Assembly (NCBI GenBank): GCA_003516285.1
Contig: DPCK01000066.1
Span: 1-5,556 of the forward strand
Length of the DNA: 5,556 nucleotides
Direction of reading: 5' to 3'
Source of the DNA: Lutibacter sp.
GTDB lineage: Bacteria; Bacteroidota; Bacteroidia; Flavobacteriales; Flavobacteriaceae
Made by a program: the position numbers and the translations under genes. The notes beneath the pieces are model-generated. The model was not told the DNA's origin. It was given only the letters and a program-made list of their open reading frames with translations, and searched no databases. Shown piece after piece: positions 1 through 5,556 of the stretch. How positions within the stretch are numbered: the first letter of the stretch is position 1; each line of letters begins with the position of its first letter.

Positions 1-984
1 GATATGTTGGGAACCGGGAGCACTTTGATCCAAAAAACTGTCGGCCGATTTGAAAAAATAATTCCTTCAGAAAATATTTTAATTGCCACCAACAAAAAAT
101 ACGAAAATTTGGTTTTTGAGCAGTTGCCGAAAATTTCACCGAAGCAATTGGTGTTAGAACCAGCCATGCGAAATACGGCGCCATGTATTTTATTCAGCGC
201 TTTTAAAATTCATCATGAAAATCCGGATGGCATTATGGTAATTGCGCCATCAGACCATTGGATTGAAGACGAACTGGAATTTTTAAAAAACATTAAAACT
301 GCTTTCGATTTTTGCACTGAAAATGATGCGTTATTGACATTGGGGATTCAACCAGCAACACCAAACACAGGTTACGGCTATATTCAGTTTGAAAATTCAG
401 AAAATGAACTGAAAAAAGTTAAAAAGTTTACCGAGAAACCCAATTTGGAAAAGGCTGAACAATTTTTAAAAAGTGGCGATTACCTTTGGAATGCAGGTAT
501 TTTTGTATGGAGCGTTAAAAGCATTTTAAAAGCTTTTGAAACACATTTACCCGAAATGTGCAATCTATTTTCAAAAGGCGAAAGCAATTACAACACTGCT
601 TTAGAAACCCAATTTATTGAAACGAATTATGCAATTTCAGAAAATATTTCCATTGATTTCGGCATTATGGAAAAAGCAACTAATGTTTATGTGTTGCCTG
701 TAAATTTTAAATGGAATGATTTAGGAACCTGGAGTTCTTTATATAACGAATTAAAAAAAGATTCAGATCAAAACGCTACCTTGGGAGGTGAAGTTATTTA
801 CATAGATTCATCGAACAATATCGTAAAAACACAATCTAAAAAACGCGTGGTGATTCAAGGATTAAATGATTTTATTGTGGTTGAAAAAGATGATGTGATT
901 CTTATTTGCCCAAAAGATAAAGAACAAGATATAAAACAAATCACTTCCGCAGTAAAAAACAAATTTGGAAAAGATTTTGTTTAA
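1..984 (+). CDS. manC: Mannose-1-phosphate guanylyltransferase (GDP-mannose pyrophosphorylase), 5'-truncated
   Basis: This cytoplasmic enzyme makes GDP-mannose from mannose-1-phosphate and GTP, the activated sugar for capsule, LPS and glycoprotein glycans. The reading frame is open from base 1 and 327 residues are visible. The missing N-terminus, about 30 residues by family length, should hold the nucleotide-binding GxGxRxWPxS loop and PKQ, so the first visible ATG (base 4) is an internal Met and not the start. Visible motifs, counting the first residue as 1, are EPAMRNTAP (53-61), PSDHW (83-87), TGYGYIQ (about 123-129), FTEKP (143-147), WNAGIF (163-168), the SIDFGIMEKA segment with its Asp (217-226) and WNDLGTW (238-244). 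The protein ends soon after the beta-helix-like tail, so it is the short form without the fused phosphomannose isomerase domain of enterobacterial-type bifunctional enzymes. The next gene starts 12 bp downstream, which suggests an operon. The family call is firm; the symbol manC is by family analogy. Confidence 0.93.
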   Translation, partial: DMLGTGSTLIQKTVGRFEKIIPSENILIATNKKYENLVFEQLPKISPKQLVLEPAMRNTAPCILFSAFKIHHENPDGIMVIAPSDHWIEDELEFLKNIKTAFDFCTENDALLTLGIQPATPNTGYGYIQFENSENELKKVKKFTEKPNLEKAEQFLKSGDYLWNAGIFVWSVKSILKAFETHLPEMCNLFSKGESNYNTALETQFIETNYAISENISIDFGIMEKATNVYVLPVNFKWNDLGTWSSLYNELKKDSDQNATLGGEVIYIDSSNNIVKTQSKKRVVIQGLNDFIVVEKDDVILICPKDKEQDIKQITSAVKNKFGKDFV

Positions 985-996
985 AAAAAAGTAATT

Positions 997-2400
997 ATGG
1001 AAGACGAAAAAGACTTGAATCCGGCCGAAAAGAAAAAATTAAAAGAAGCTTGGGCAACCATAAAACAATTTTTATTCGAGTTGTTGGATATAAACCATGA
1101 CACCGATAAAAAAGCGACTATTGAAGACATCAAAGAAAATATTTACATGAAAGGCCATACTGCCTGGGTGTTAATTTTTTCGGTTATTATAGCTTCTGTA
1201 GGATTAAATATCAGTTCCCCTGCAGTTGTGATTGGCGCGATGTTAATATCACCTTTATTGGGGCCAATTTTAGGAGTTGGCTTGTCGATTGGCACAAATG
1301 ATATAGACACCTTAAAACGTTCCCTAACCAATTTTGGCGTTATGGTTGGGCTAAGTTTGTTAACCTCATTTCTTTTTTTTCTAATTCCAATCTTCAGAAA
1401 TGAAACTCCGGAACTTTTGGCAAGAACTTCACCCGATGTTCGTGATGTATTTATTGCCATTGCTGGTGGTTTGGCATTGATTATTGCCATAAGCAGAAGA
1501 AGCAAACAAACAAATACGATTGCCGGTGTTGCTATTGCCACCGCTTTAATGCCACCGCTTTGCACAGCAGGATACGGACTTGCTATCGGGAATTTTAGTT
1601 ATTTTGGCGGCGCGATGTTTTTATTTAGCATCAACACCATTTTTATTGCTTTGGCCGCTTTTGTTATTGTGAAATTTTTAAATTTCCCAATGGTTAAATA
1701 TCTCGATTCAGCCAGCAGAAAAAGGATCGCAAGGTTGGTTTCAATTATTGCATTTGTAGTGTTTGCGGGAAGTATTTATCTGTTTTTTAACTTATTCAAA
1801 ATAAATCAATTTAAACAATCTGCAACAAATTTAATTGCCGATATAAAAAAAAGCGGGGTAAGCATTATTGATGAAAAAGATGAAGATTTAAATTACAATG
1901 ATAAAAGCATAAAAATTTATGTTTATGGCAAAAAGCTTTCTGCTGAAGAAATTAATTATTGGACGGCCAGGCTTCCACAATATGGACTTAAAGAAACAAA
2001 ATTAATTATTGAACAAGGCGTTGATTCTGATTTAATACACGAGGTGCAAAACTTGACGGAATTGTATAATCAAAATCAAAAATTAATTTCATCCCGAGAT
2101 GAATCATTGAAAGAAAAAGAAGATAAAATCAAACTTCTTGAAACTGAATTGGGCAAATTTTACAAAAATCAAATTCCTTTTGTTCAAATTAGCAAAGAAG
2201 CCCAAATCAATTACAGTGGCCTAAAGCAATTAAGTTATTCCAGGCTTTATAAAACCAATTTTAAAACGATAGATACCATACCTGTATTTAGTGTCGTTTG
2301 GGATACCTCCGTAAAAAATCAGAAACAAGAGGAAATTAGGTTGAAAAAATGGCTTAAAACGCGTTTAAATTTAGACACGCTTGTTGTCAACAATCGTTAA
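997..2400 (+). CDS. DUF389 (TIGR00341-like) multi-pass inner-membrane protein
   Basis: This 467-residue membrane protein belongs to the DUF389 family (PF04087), whose function is not established. Residues 1-54 are charged and probably cytoplasmic. About six or seven hydrophobic segments follow (roughly 55-72, 74-98, 112-132, 150-165, 173-197, 201-228 and 246-266). The two family signatures are visible: SSPAVVIGAMLISPLLGP (73-90) and GVAIATALMPPLCTAGYG (177-194), both rich in Gly and Pro as in a re-entrant or transport-like core. After the last segment comes a soluble tail of about 200 residues: a small alpha/beta region (about 275-340), a likely coiled coil (about 345-392, Leu, Lys and Glu rich) and a basic end. 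The ATG at 997 follows an A8 run with no Shine-Dalgarno, which is normal for Bacteroidota. It lies 12 bp behind the guanylyltransferase stop, so cotranscription is likely. The last 4 bp overlap the convergent receptor gene. Transport or sensing would be a guess. Confidence 0.9.
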   Translation: MEDEKDLNPAEKKKLKEAWATIKQFLFELLDINHDTDKKATIEDIKENIYMKGHTAWVLIFSVIIASVGLNISSPAVVIGAMLISPLLGPILGVGLSIGTNDIDTLKRSLTNFGVMVGLSLLTSFLFFLIPIFRNETPELLARTSPDVRDVFIAIAGGLALIIAISRRSKQTNTIAGVAIATALMPPLCTAGYGLAIGNFSYFGGAMFLFSINTIFIALAAFVIVKFLNFPMVKYLDSASRKRIARLVSIIAFVVFAGSIYLFFNLFKINQFKQSATNLIADIKKSGVSIIDEKDEDLNYNDKSIKIYVYGKKLSAEEINYWTARLPQYGLKETKLIIEQGVDSDLIHEVQNLTELYNQNQKLISSRDESLKEKEDKIKLLETELGKFYKNQIPFVQISKEAQINYSGLKQLSYSRLYKTNFKTIDTIPVFSVVWDTSVKNQKQEEIRLKKWLKTRLNLDTLVVNNR

Positions 2401-4805
2401 AAATCGAAAATAACCCCAAATCTCGGAAGCACAGTGCCTGAAGTATTTTCTACACTTTCCAACACATATTTGGAATTGTTATTGGCATCAATTATTTTAT
2501 TTCCGTTGGCATCCAAAGTTGGAATTAAATAAGGTTGCTCAATCGTTTCGCCAGCCAAAACATTTTGCACATCCACATAAAAATTTAGGGAGAATTTTTT
2601 CCAAAACCACGTTTTATCTATGCGAAGATCCAATTGCGAAAAAGTTTTAAATCGTTCGGTATTCAATTGGCTGAAATCTAAAATTCCCTGATTGGTCACA
2701 TCGTAATTTGCAATTTCTGAAGATGCATCCATATCATATGGCGTATAAGGCCGGCCACCAACCAATCTAAATTTACCGCCTATTTCCCAATTTCTTTTCA
2801 GCTTTTTCCCTGCTGTTAAGGTTAACAAATGTTTATTATCCCAGGTTGAAGGAATATAGGTGTTTAAATTGTCTTTAAACTCACTCACCACATACGTATA
2901 AGACAATATACCATACAATCCGGCGTAAGACTTTTTTTGTGCGAATAATTCAAAGCCATAGGATCTTCCTTCGGAGGTTGAAATTACTTCTTCATTCCCC
3001 ACAACGCCAAAATCGGCACCCAAATTTGCCAGGCTAATTTGATTTCTGACAGAAAAAGGATAATTTTTGTAGGTTTTATAAAAACCTTCCACACTAATTT
3101 TTGAACTGTTGTTTGGCGTAAATTCGAATCCGCTTACCCAATGATTTGCCTGAATGTATTTTAATCCGTTGTTTTTATTCACTAAATTGTTTTCCGCATC
3201 TCTATAACCCAAAATTGTATAGGTTGGTAACTGAGAATAAATACCTGCTGTTGCATTTAAGGTGAGCTTGTCCGTAAGTGAATAGGCTATGGAAACTCTT
3301 GGTGAAAATTGATTTAGAAGGTTTCGCATTTCAGCATCATAATCCGTTCCATCCATACGAAATCCTAAAGAAGCCGCCAATTTGGAATGGAAATATTTTT
3401 TTGAAATTTGCCCAAATACCGCGTATTTAAACATCGCCAGTTCCGAAGAAAAATCTACTACAGAAACGCCTTCTGTATTGGCAATTTTTTGAAATGTTGT
3501 ATTTAAGTATTTGGCTTGTTCCAAACCAAAACCAATTGATAATTTGTAATTATTGGCTGTAGTTGAGGTGTTTTCAAAACGTAACTTGTTTTCAATTTCT
3601 TTTGAAGTATAGTCTAACAACAAATCGGACGCATTGGCTGTGTTATTAAAATACTTTTTAGCATTGTTACTGAGCTCATTTCTGCTCACCACCACCTGTT
3701 GAATGGAATTACCTCCATAATGCTTGTAAGCGGCTCCTATTGTATAATTCCATTGCTCCTGCACCGGAACAATACTTAAAATATAACGATTTCTTTTGAT
3801 GGTTTCTTCATCGGTAACATTCTTATTCACACTTTCATTTAACTTAAACTTATCGATGGCACCAAGGCCGATTAAACTAATTTCACTGTTGGCATCCAAT
3901 TGGTGTTTTACCTTAAACTGAAAATCGTTGTAAGTTGGCAAAAAAGGCAGTTTAATCAGTTTAAACAGGAACTGTAAATACGATTGGCGAACCGATGCTA
4001 TAAACGTTGTTTTATCATTTATTGGACCATCCAAAGTGATTCCGGCATCTGATGTTCCCAAAGTTGCCCTTGTATTTATTTTCTCTGGATTTCCATCCTT
4101 CTGCGTAAACTCAATCACAGAACTCAATGCATTTCCTCTATTTGCCTCAAAGGCACTGGTATAAAAATCGACATTTCGTATTAAATCGGCATTGATAATT
4201 CCCACCGGTCCACCCGTAGAGCCTTGTGTTTGAAAATGATTGATCACAGGTACTTCTATCCCGTCCAAATAAAATTTATTTTCAACAGGTGAACCGCCTC
4301 TAATGATGATGTCATTTCTGAAACCCGGATTTGAAGCAACACCAGGAAGCGATTGAATCACTTTTAAAACATCCCGATTTCCGCCAGGATTTCTTTCAAT
4401 TTCAGCGATGCCTAGAGATTGCCGCGATAGCGGACTTTCAATTGATTTTTTGAACAATTTGCTTTGCACAACCACTTCATCCAATTGCTCATTATCCTGG
4501 ATTAATTCTATATTAATGAAAGGCGTTTTTTCATTGGTAACCAAATAATCCTCCGATAAAGCCGTTAAATATCCCAAATAGGATGCTTGCACTTTTGCAT
4601 AACCCAACGGAACATTTTTAATGATAAAAGCCCCATTTTCATCTGAAATGGCACCAATATCTGTTCCAACCACAAGAACATTTACAAAAGGCATTTGCCC
4701 TCTTGTTTGTATATCAATCACTTTTCCTTTAATAGTTCCTGTATTCTGTGAAAAACCAATTGTAAGGCTTAATAAAAAAATGGAAAGGGCAATCTTTTTT
4801 ATCAT
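2397..4805 (-). CDS. TonB-dependent outer-membrane receptor with carboxypeptidase-regulatory-like N-terminal domain
   Basis: This 802-residue protein should be an outer-membrane, TonB/ExbBD-energised importer. From the ATG at 4805 the protein opens with a clean signal peptide (MIKKIALSIFLLSLTIGFSQ). A TTG 15 bp further upstream (4820) is in frame but would put NNYV ahead of the basic n-region, so I prefer the ATG. Residues about 23-103 form a carboxypeptidase-D-regulatory-like beta-sandwich (GTIKGKVID, SDENGAFIIKNVP). LDEVVV at 108-113 leads into the plug (about 113-235), which has PGGNRDVLKVIQSLPGV, RNDIIIRGGSP, FYLDGIEVP and RGNALSSVIEF. The remainder is a beta-barrel ending in ...GVIFDF, the C-terminal Phe expected for BAM-dependent insertion. 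Length fits a complete receptor. No SusD-like lipoprotein gene lies next to it within the window, so it is probably a stand-alone receptor and not half of a SusCD glycan importer. The substrate cannot be told from sequence. It has its own promoter at 4828-4859. Confidence 0.93.
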   Translation of the reverse strand: MIKKIALSIFLLSLTIGFSQNTGTIKGKVIDIQTRGQMPFVNVLVVGTDIGAISDENGAFIIKNVPLGYAKVQASYLGYLTALSEDYLVTNEKTPFINIELIQDNEQLDEVVVQSKLFKKSIESPLSRQSLGIAEIERNPGGNRDVLKVIQSLPGVASNPGFRNDIIIRGGSPVENKFYLDGIEVPVINHFQTQGSTGGPVGIINADLIRNVDFYTSAFEANRGNALSSVIEFTQKDGNPEKINTRATLGTSDAGITLDGPINDKTTFIASVRQSYLQFLFKLIKLPFLPTYNDFQFKVKHQLDANSEISLIGLGAIDKFKLNESVNKNVTDEETIKRNRYILSIVPVQEQWNYTIGAAYKHYGGNSIQQVVVSRNELSNNAKKYFNNTANASDLLLDYTSKEIENKLRFENTSTTANNYKLSIGFGLEQAKYLNTTFQKIANTEGVSVVDFSSELAMFKYAVFGQISKKYFHSKLAASLGFRMDGTDYDAEMRNLLNQFSPRVSIAYSLTDKLTLNATAGIYSQLPTYTILGYRDAENNLVNKNNGLKYIQANHWVSGFEFTPNNSSKISVEGFYKTYKNYPFSVRNQISLANLGADFGVVGNEEVISTSEGRSYGFELFAQKKSYAGLYGILSYTYVVSEFKDNLNTYIPSTWDNKHLLTLTAGKKLKRNWEIGGKFRLVGGRPYTPYDMDASSEIANYDVTNQGILDFSQLNTERFKTFSQLDLRIDKTWFWKKFSLNFYVDVQNVLAGETIEQPYLIPTLDANGNKIIDANNNSKYVLESVENTSGTVLPRFGVIFDF

Positions 4806-4827
4806 AACGTAATTGTTCAATTTAATG

Positions 4828-4859
4828 CAAAGATATAATTTTGTTTAATATTATTTAAA
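4828..4859 (-). promoter_or_regulatory. Putative Bacteroidota-type promoter of the TonB-dependent receptor gene
   Basis: Read on the minus strand, TATCTTTG (4835-4828) matches the Bacteroidota -7 consensus TAnnTTTG exactly. The -33 element is weak: TTTA at 4859-4856, 20 bp upstream, instead of TTTG. Transcription would start near 4822, giving a short AT-rich leader of about 15-20 nt before the ATG at 4805, with no Shine-Dalgarno sequence. The site lies downstream of the strong tRNA terminator, so the receptor needs a promoter here. Confidence 0.55.
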
Positions 4860-4881
4860 TTTTGTTAAACATTTTATTGAT

Positions 4882-4922
4882 AAAAATTAAAAAAGCCCCA
4901 AACTGATTTGTTTAGGGCTTTT
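4882..4922 (-). terminator. Rho-independent terminator of the tRNA transcript
   Basis: The hairpin arms are 4891-4903 and 4910-4922 with a 6-nt loop, giving a 13-bp stem with a GCCC/GGGC core. The only non-Watson-Crick pair (4899/4914) is C-A on the plus strand but becomes G-U on the minus strand, so the structure fits a minus-strand transcript. On that strand the stem runs into TTTTTTAATTTTT (down to 4882). It begins 1 bp after the tRNA-Tyr gene and isolates the tRNAs from the receptor gene. Confidence 0.85.
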
Positions 4923-4923
4923 G

Positions 4924-5004
<81 letters not shown>

Positions 5005-5015
5005 AAATTTTAACT

Positions 5016-5045
5016 AAAAAGCTCCTCGGTATTGAGAAGCTTTTT
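5016..5045 (-). terminator. Terminator-like hairpin between tRNA-Lys and tRNA-Tyr
   Basis: The arms 5016-5027 and 5034-5045 form a 12-bp stem with a 6-nt loop. The single non-canonical pair (5024/5037) is C-A on the plus strand but G-U on the minus strand, which points to a minus-strand RNA. The descending arm ends in TTTTT, then AGTTAAAATTT, so the U-tract is short and mostly inside the stem. It starts 1 bp after tRNA-Lys and ends 11 bp before tRNA-Tyr. It may be a leaky terminator or a processing structure between the two tRNAs. Confidence 0.6.
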
Positions 5046-5046
5046 G

Positions 5047-5119
5047 TGACCGGGCTGGGGCTCGAACCCAGGACCACCTCCTTAAAAGGGAGGTGCTCTA
5101 CCAACTGAGCTACCAGGTC
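5047..5119 (-). tRNA. tRNA-Lys, anticodon UUU
   Basis: A 73-nt cloverleaf folds on the minus strand. The D stem is GCTC/GAGC. The anticodon stem is CCTCC/GGAGG around loop CTTTTAA, with anticodon TTT at 5086-5084. The variable loop is TGGTC, the T arm is CTGGG-TTCGAGC-CCCAG, and the discriminator is A (5047) with no encoded CCA. The acceptor arms are GACCTGG and CCCGGTC. They pair at six of seven positions, leaving U5 (5115) opposite C68 (5052), a real mismatch and not a wobble. All other stems are perfect, so this is most likely a working gene with one odd pair or a sequence error. It is the first tRNA behind the promoter at 5143-5173. Confidence 0.95.
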
Positions 5120-5142
5120 AATCTCTTTCTTTTTAGCGGGTG

Positions 5143-5173
5143 CAAATATAAGGGTATATTTAATAAAAACAAA
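5143..5173 (-). promoter_or_regulatory. Strong Bacteroidota-type promoter of the tRNA-Lys/tRNA-Tyr unit
   Basis: On the minus strand, TTTG (5173-5170), a 19-bp spacer and TATATTTG (5150-5143) match the TTTG-N19-TAnnTTTG consensus of the Bacteroidota primary sigma factor at every defined base. The predicted start near 5137 gives a leader of about 18 nt, to be removed by RNase P at 5119. The -33 element lies 8 bp past the stop codon of the ABC ATPase gene. Confidence 0.8.
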
Positions 5174-5181
5174 CTTCTTAA

Positions 5182-5556
5182 CTACTTTGTTTCTTTTAAA
5201 TATGCCTCTCTTACTTTTCTGAATAAATTGGAAGAATACACGAAATTTACAACCGCTTCATTTTCAGTAATAAAAATCTCTTTATTGGATCCTTCCCATT
5301 CTTTTACGCCATCTTTCAATAAAATAATTTTTTCGCCAATTTCCATCACAGAGTTCATATCGTGGGAGTTTATCACCGTAATTATTTCATATTCCTCTGT
5401 AATTTCTTTGATTAAATTATCAATAACGGTGGCTGTGTTTGGATCTAAACCAGAATTAGGTTCATCGCAAAACAAGTACTTCGGATTCATTACAATGGCT
5501 CGGGCAATGGAAACACGCTTTTGCATTCCTCCAGATAATTCTGCCGGAAATTTTTT
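5182..5556 (-). CDS. MlaF-like ABC transporter ATP-binding subunit, N-terminus cut off by the window edge
   Basis: This is the C-terminal half (124 visible residues, stop TAG at 5184-5182) of an ABC ATPase whose family is about 250 residues long. The Walker A and Q-loop regions lie beyond base 5556. In order from the window edge, the visible parts are the ABC signature LSGGMQ (7-12), Walker B YLFCDEP with catalytic Glu32 (27-33), D-loop SGLDP (35-39) and the switch His in NSHDM (His65). The first visible Met (5526) falls inside the signature motif and is not a start. The DEPNSGLDP and NSHDMNSVMEIGEKI segments resemble Bacteroidota proteins of the MlaF/Mkl branch, which energise Mce-type phospholipid transport between the inner and outer membranes. 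That substrate assignment is inference; an MlaE-like permease gene should lie just upstream in the operon, outside the window. No terminator is visible before the tRNA promoter. Confidence 0.88.
   Translation of the reverse strand, partial: KKFPAELSGGMQKRVSIARAIVMNPKYLFCDEPNSGLDPNTATVIDNLIKEITEEYEIITVINSHDMNSVMEIGEKIILLKDGVKEWEGSNKEIFITENEAVVNFVYSSNLFRKVREAYLKETK

Noticed and set aside
1371..1382. A run of eight T in the DUF389 gene, as a possible phase-variation or slippage site
   Set aside because: It encodes Phe and Leu in a hydrophobic segment of an AT-rich genome, the frame is intact, and nothing suggests regulated slippage.
1143..1565. An open frame of 140 codons on the minus strand inside the DUF389 gene
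   Set aside because: It is fully covered by a gene with clear family motifs, lacks any recognisable domain, and arises from the membrane-coding stretch read backwards.
2381..2393. Inverted repeat TTGTTGTCAACAA near the end of the DUF389 gene, as a terminator
   Set aside because: The stem is only five AT-rich pairs around a 3-nt loop and has no following U-tract, so it is too weak to call.
4621..4812. An open frame of 63 codons on the plus strand at the start of the receptor gene
   Set aside because: It lies antisense to the signal peptide and N-terminal domain of the receptor and has no promoter or family signal of its own.
4806..4820. TTG start at 4820 that would add five residues to the receptor
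   Set aside because: The ATG at 4805 gives a textbook signal peptide beginning MIKK, and ATG is the commoner start. The extension also overlaps the short leader expected from the promoter.

Overview
The window looks like chromosomal DNA of a Bacteroidota bacterium, most likely a member of the Flavobacteriaceae. The evidence is low GC, A-rich leaders without clear Shine-Dalgarno sequences, two promoters of the Bacteroidota type (TAnnTTTG at -7, one of them with TTTG at -33), tRNA genes with no encoded CCA end, and a TonB-dependent receptor with an N-terminal carboxypeptidase-regulatory-like domain. No species can be named from this sequence alone.

Layout, left to right. (1) Bases 1-984, plus strand: the 3' nine-tenths or so of a mannose-1-phosphate guanylyltransferase gene, which supplies GDP-mannose for surface glycans. 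(2) Bases 997-2400, plus strand: a DUF389 (TIGR00341-like) multi-pass membrane protein of unknown function, 12 bp behind and probably cotranscribed. (3) Bases 2397-4805, minus strand: a large TonB-dependent outer-membrane receptor, convergent with the DUF389 gene; their stop codons interlock in one TTAA. (4) Bases 4806-5181: a stable-RNA block on the minus strand. Its order of transcription is a strong Bacteroidota promoter, tRNA-Lys(UUU), a terminator-like hairpin, tRNA-Tyr(GUA), a strong terminator, and then the receptor's own promoter. (5) Bases 5182-5556, minus strand: the C-terminal half of an MlaF-like ABC ATPase, truncated by the window edge, with no visible terminator before the tRNAs.

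Three genes concern the cell envelope (glycan precursor, outer-membrane uptake, probable Mla/Mce-type lipid transport), but nothing shows that they form one pathway. I see no mobile element, CRISPR array, toxin-antitoxin pair or defence system. The window reads as ordinary core genome. The points most worth a second look are an acceptor-stem mismatch in tRNA-Lys, the hairpin between the two tRNAs, the interlocked stop codons, and the uncharacterised soluble tail of the DUF389 protein.
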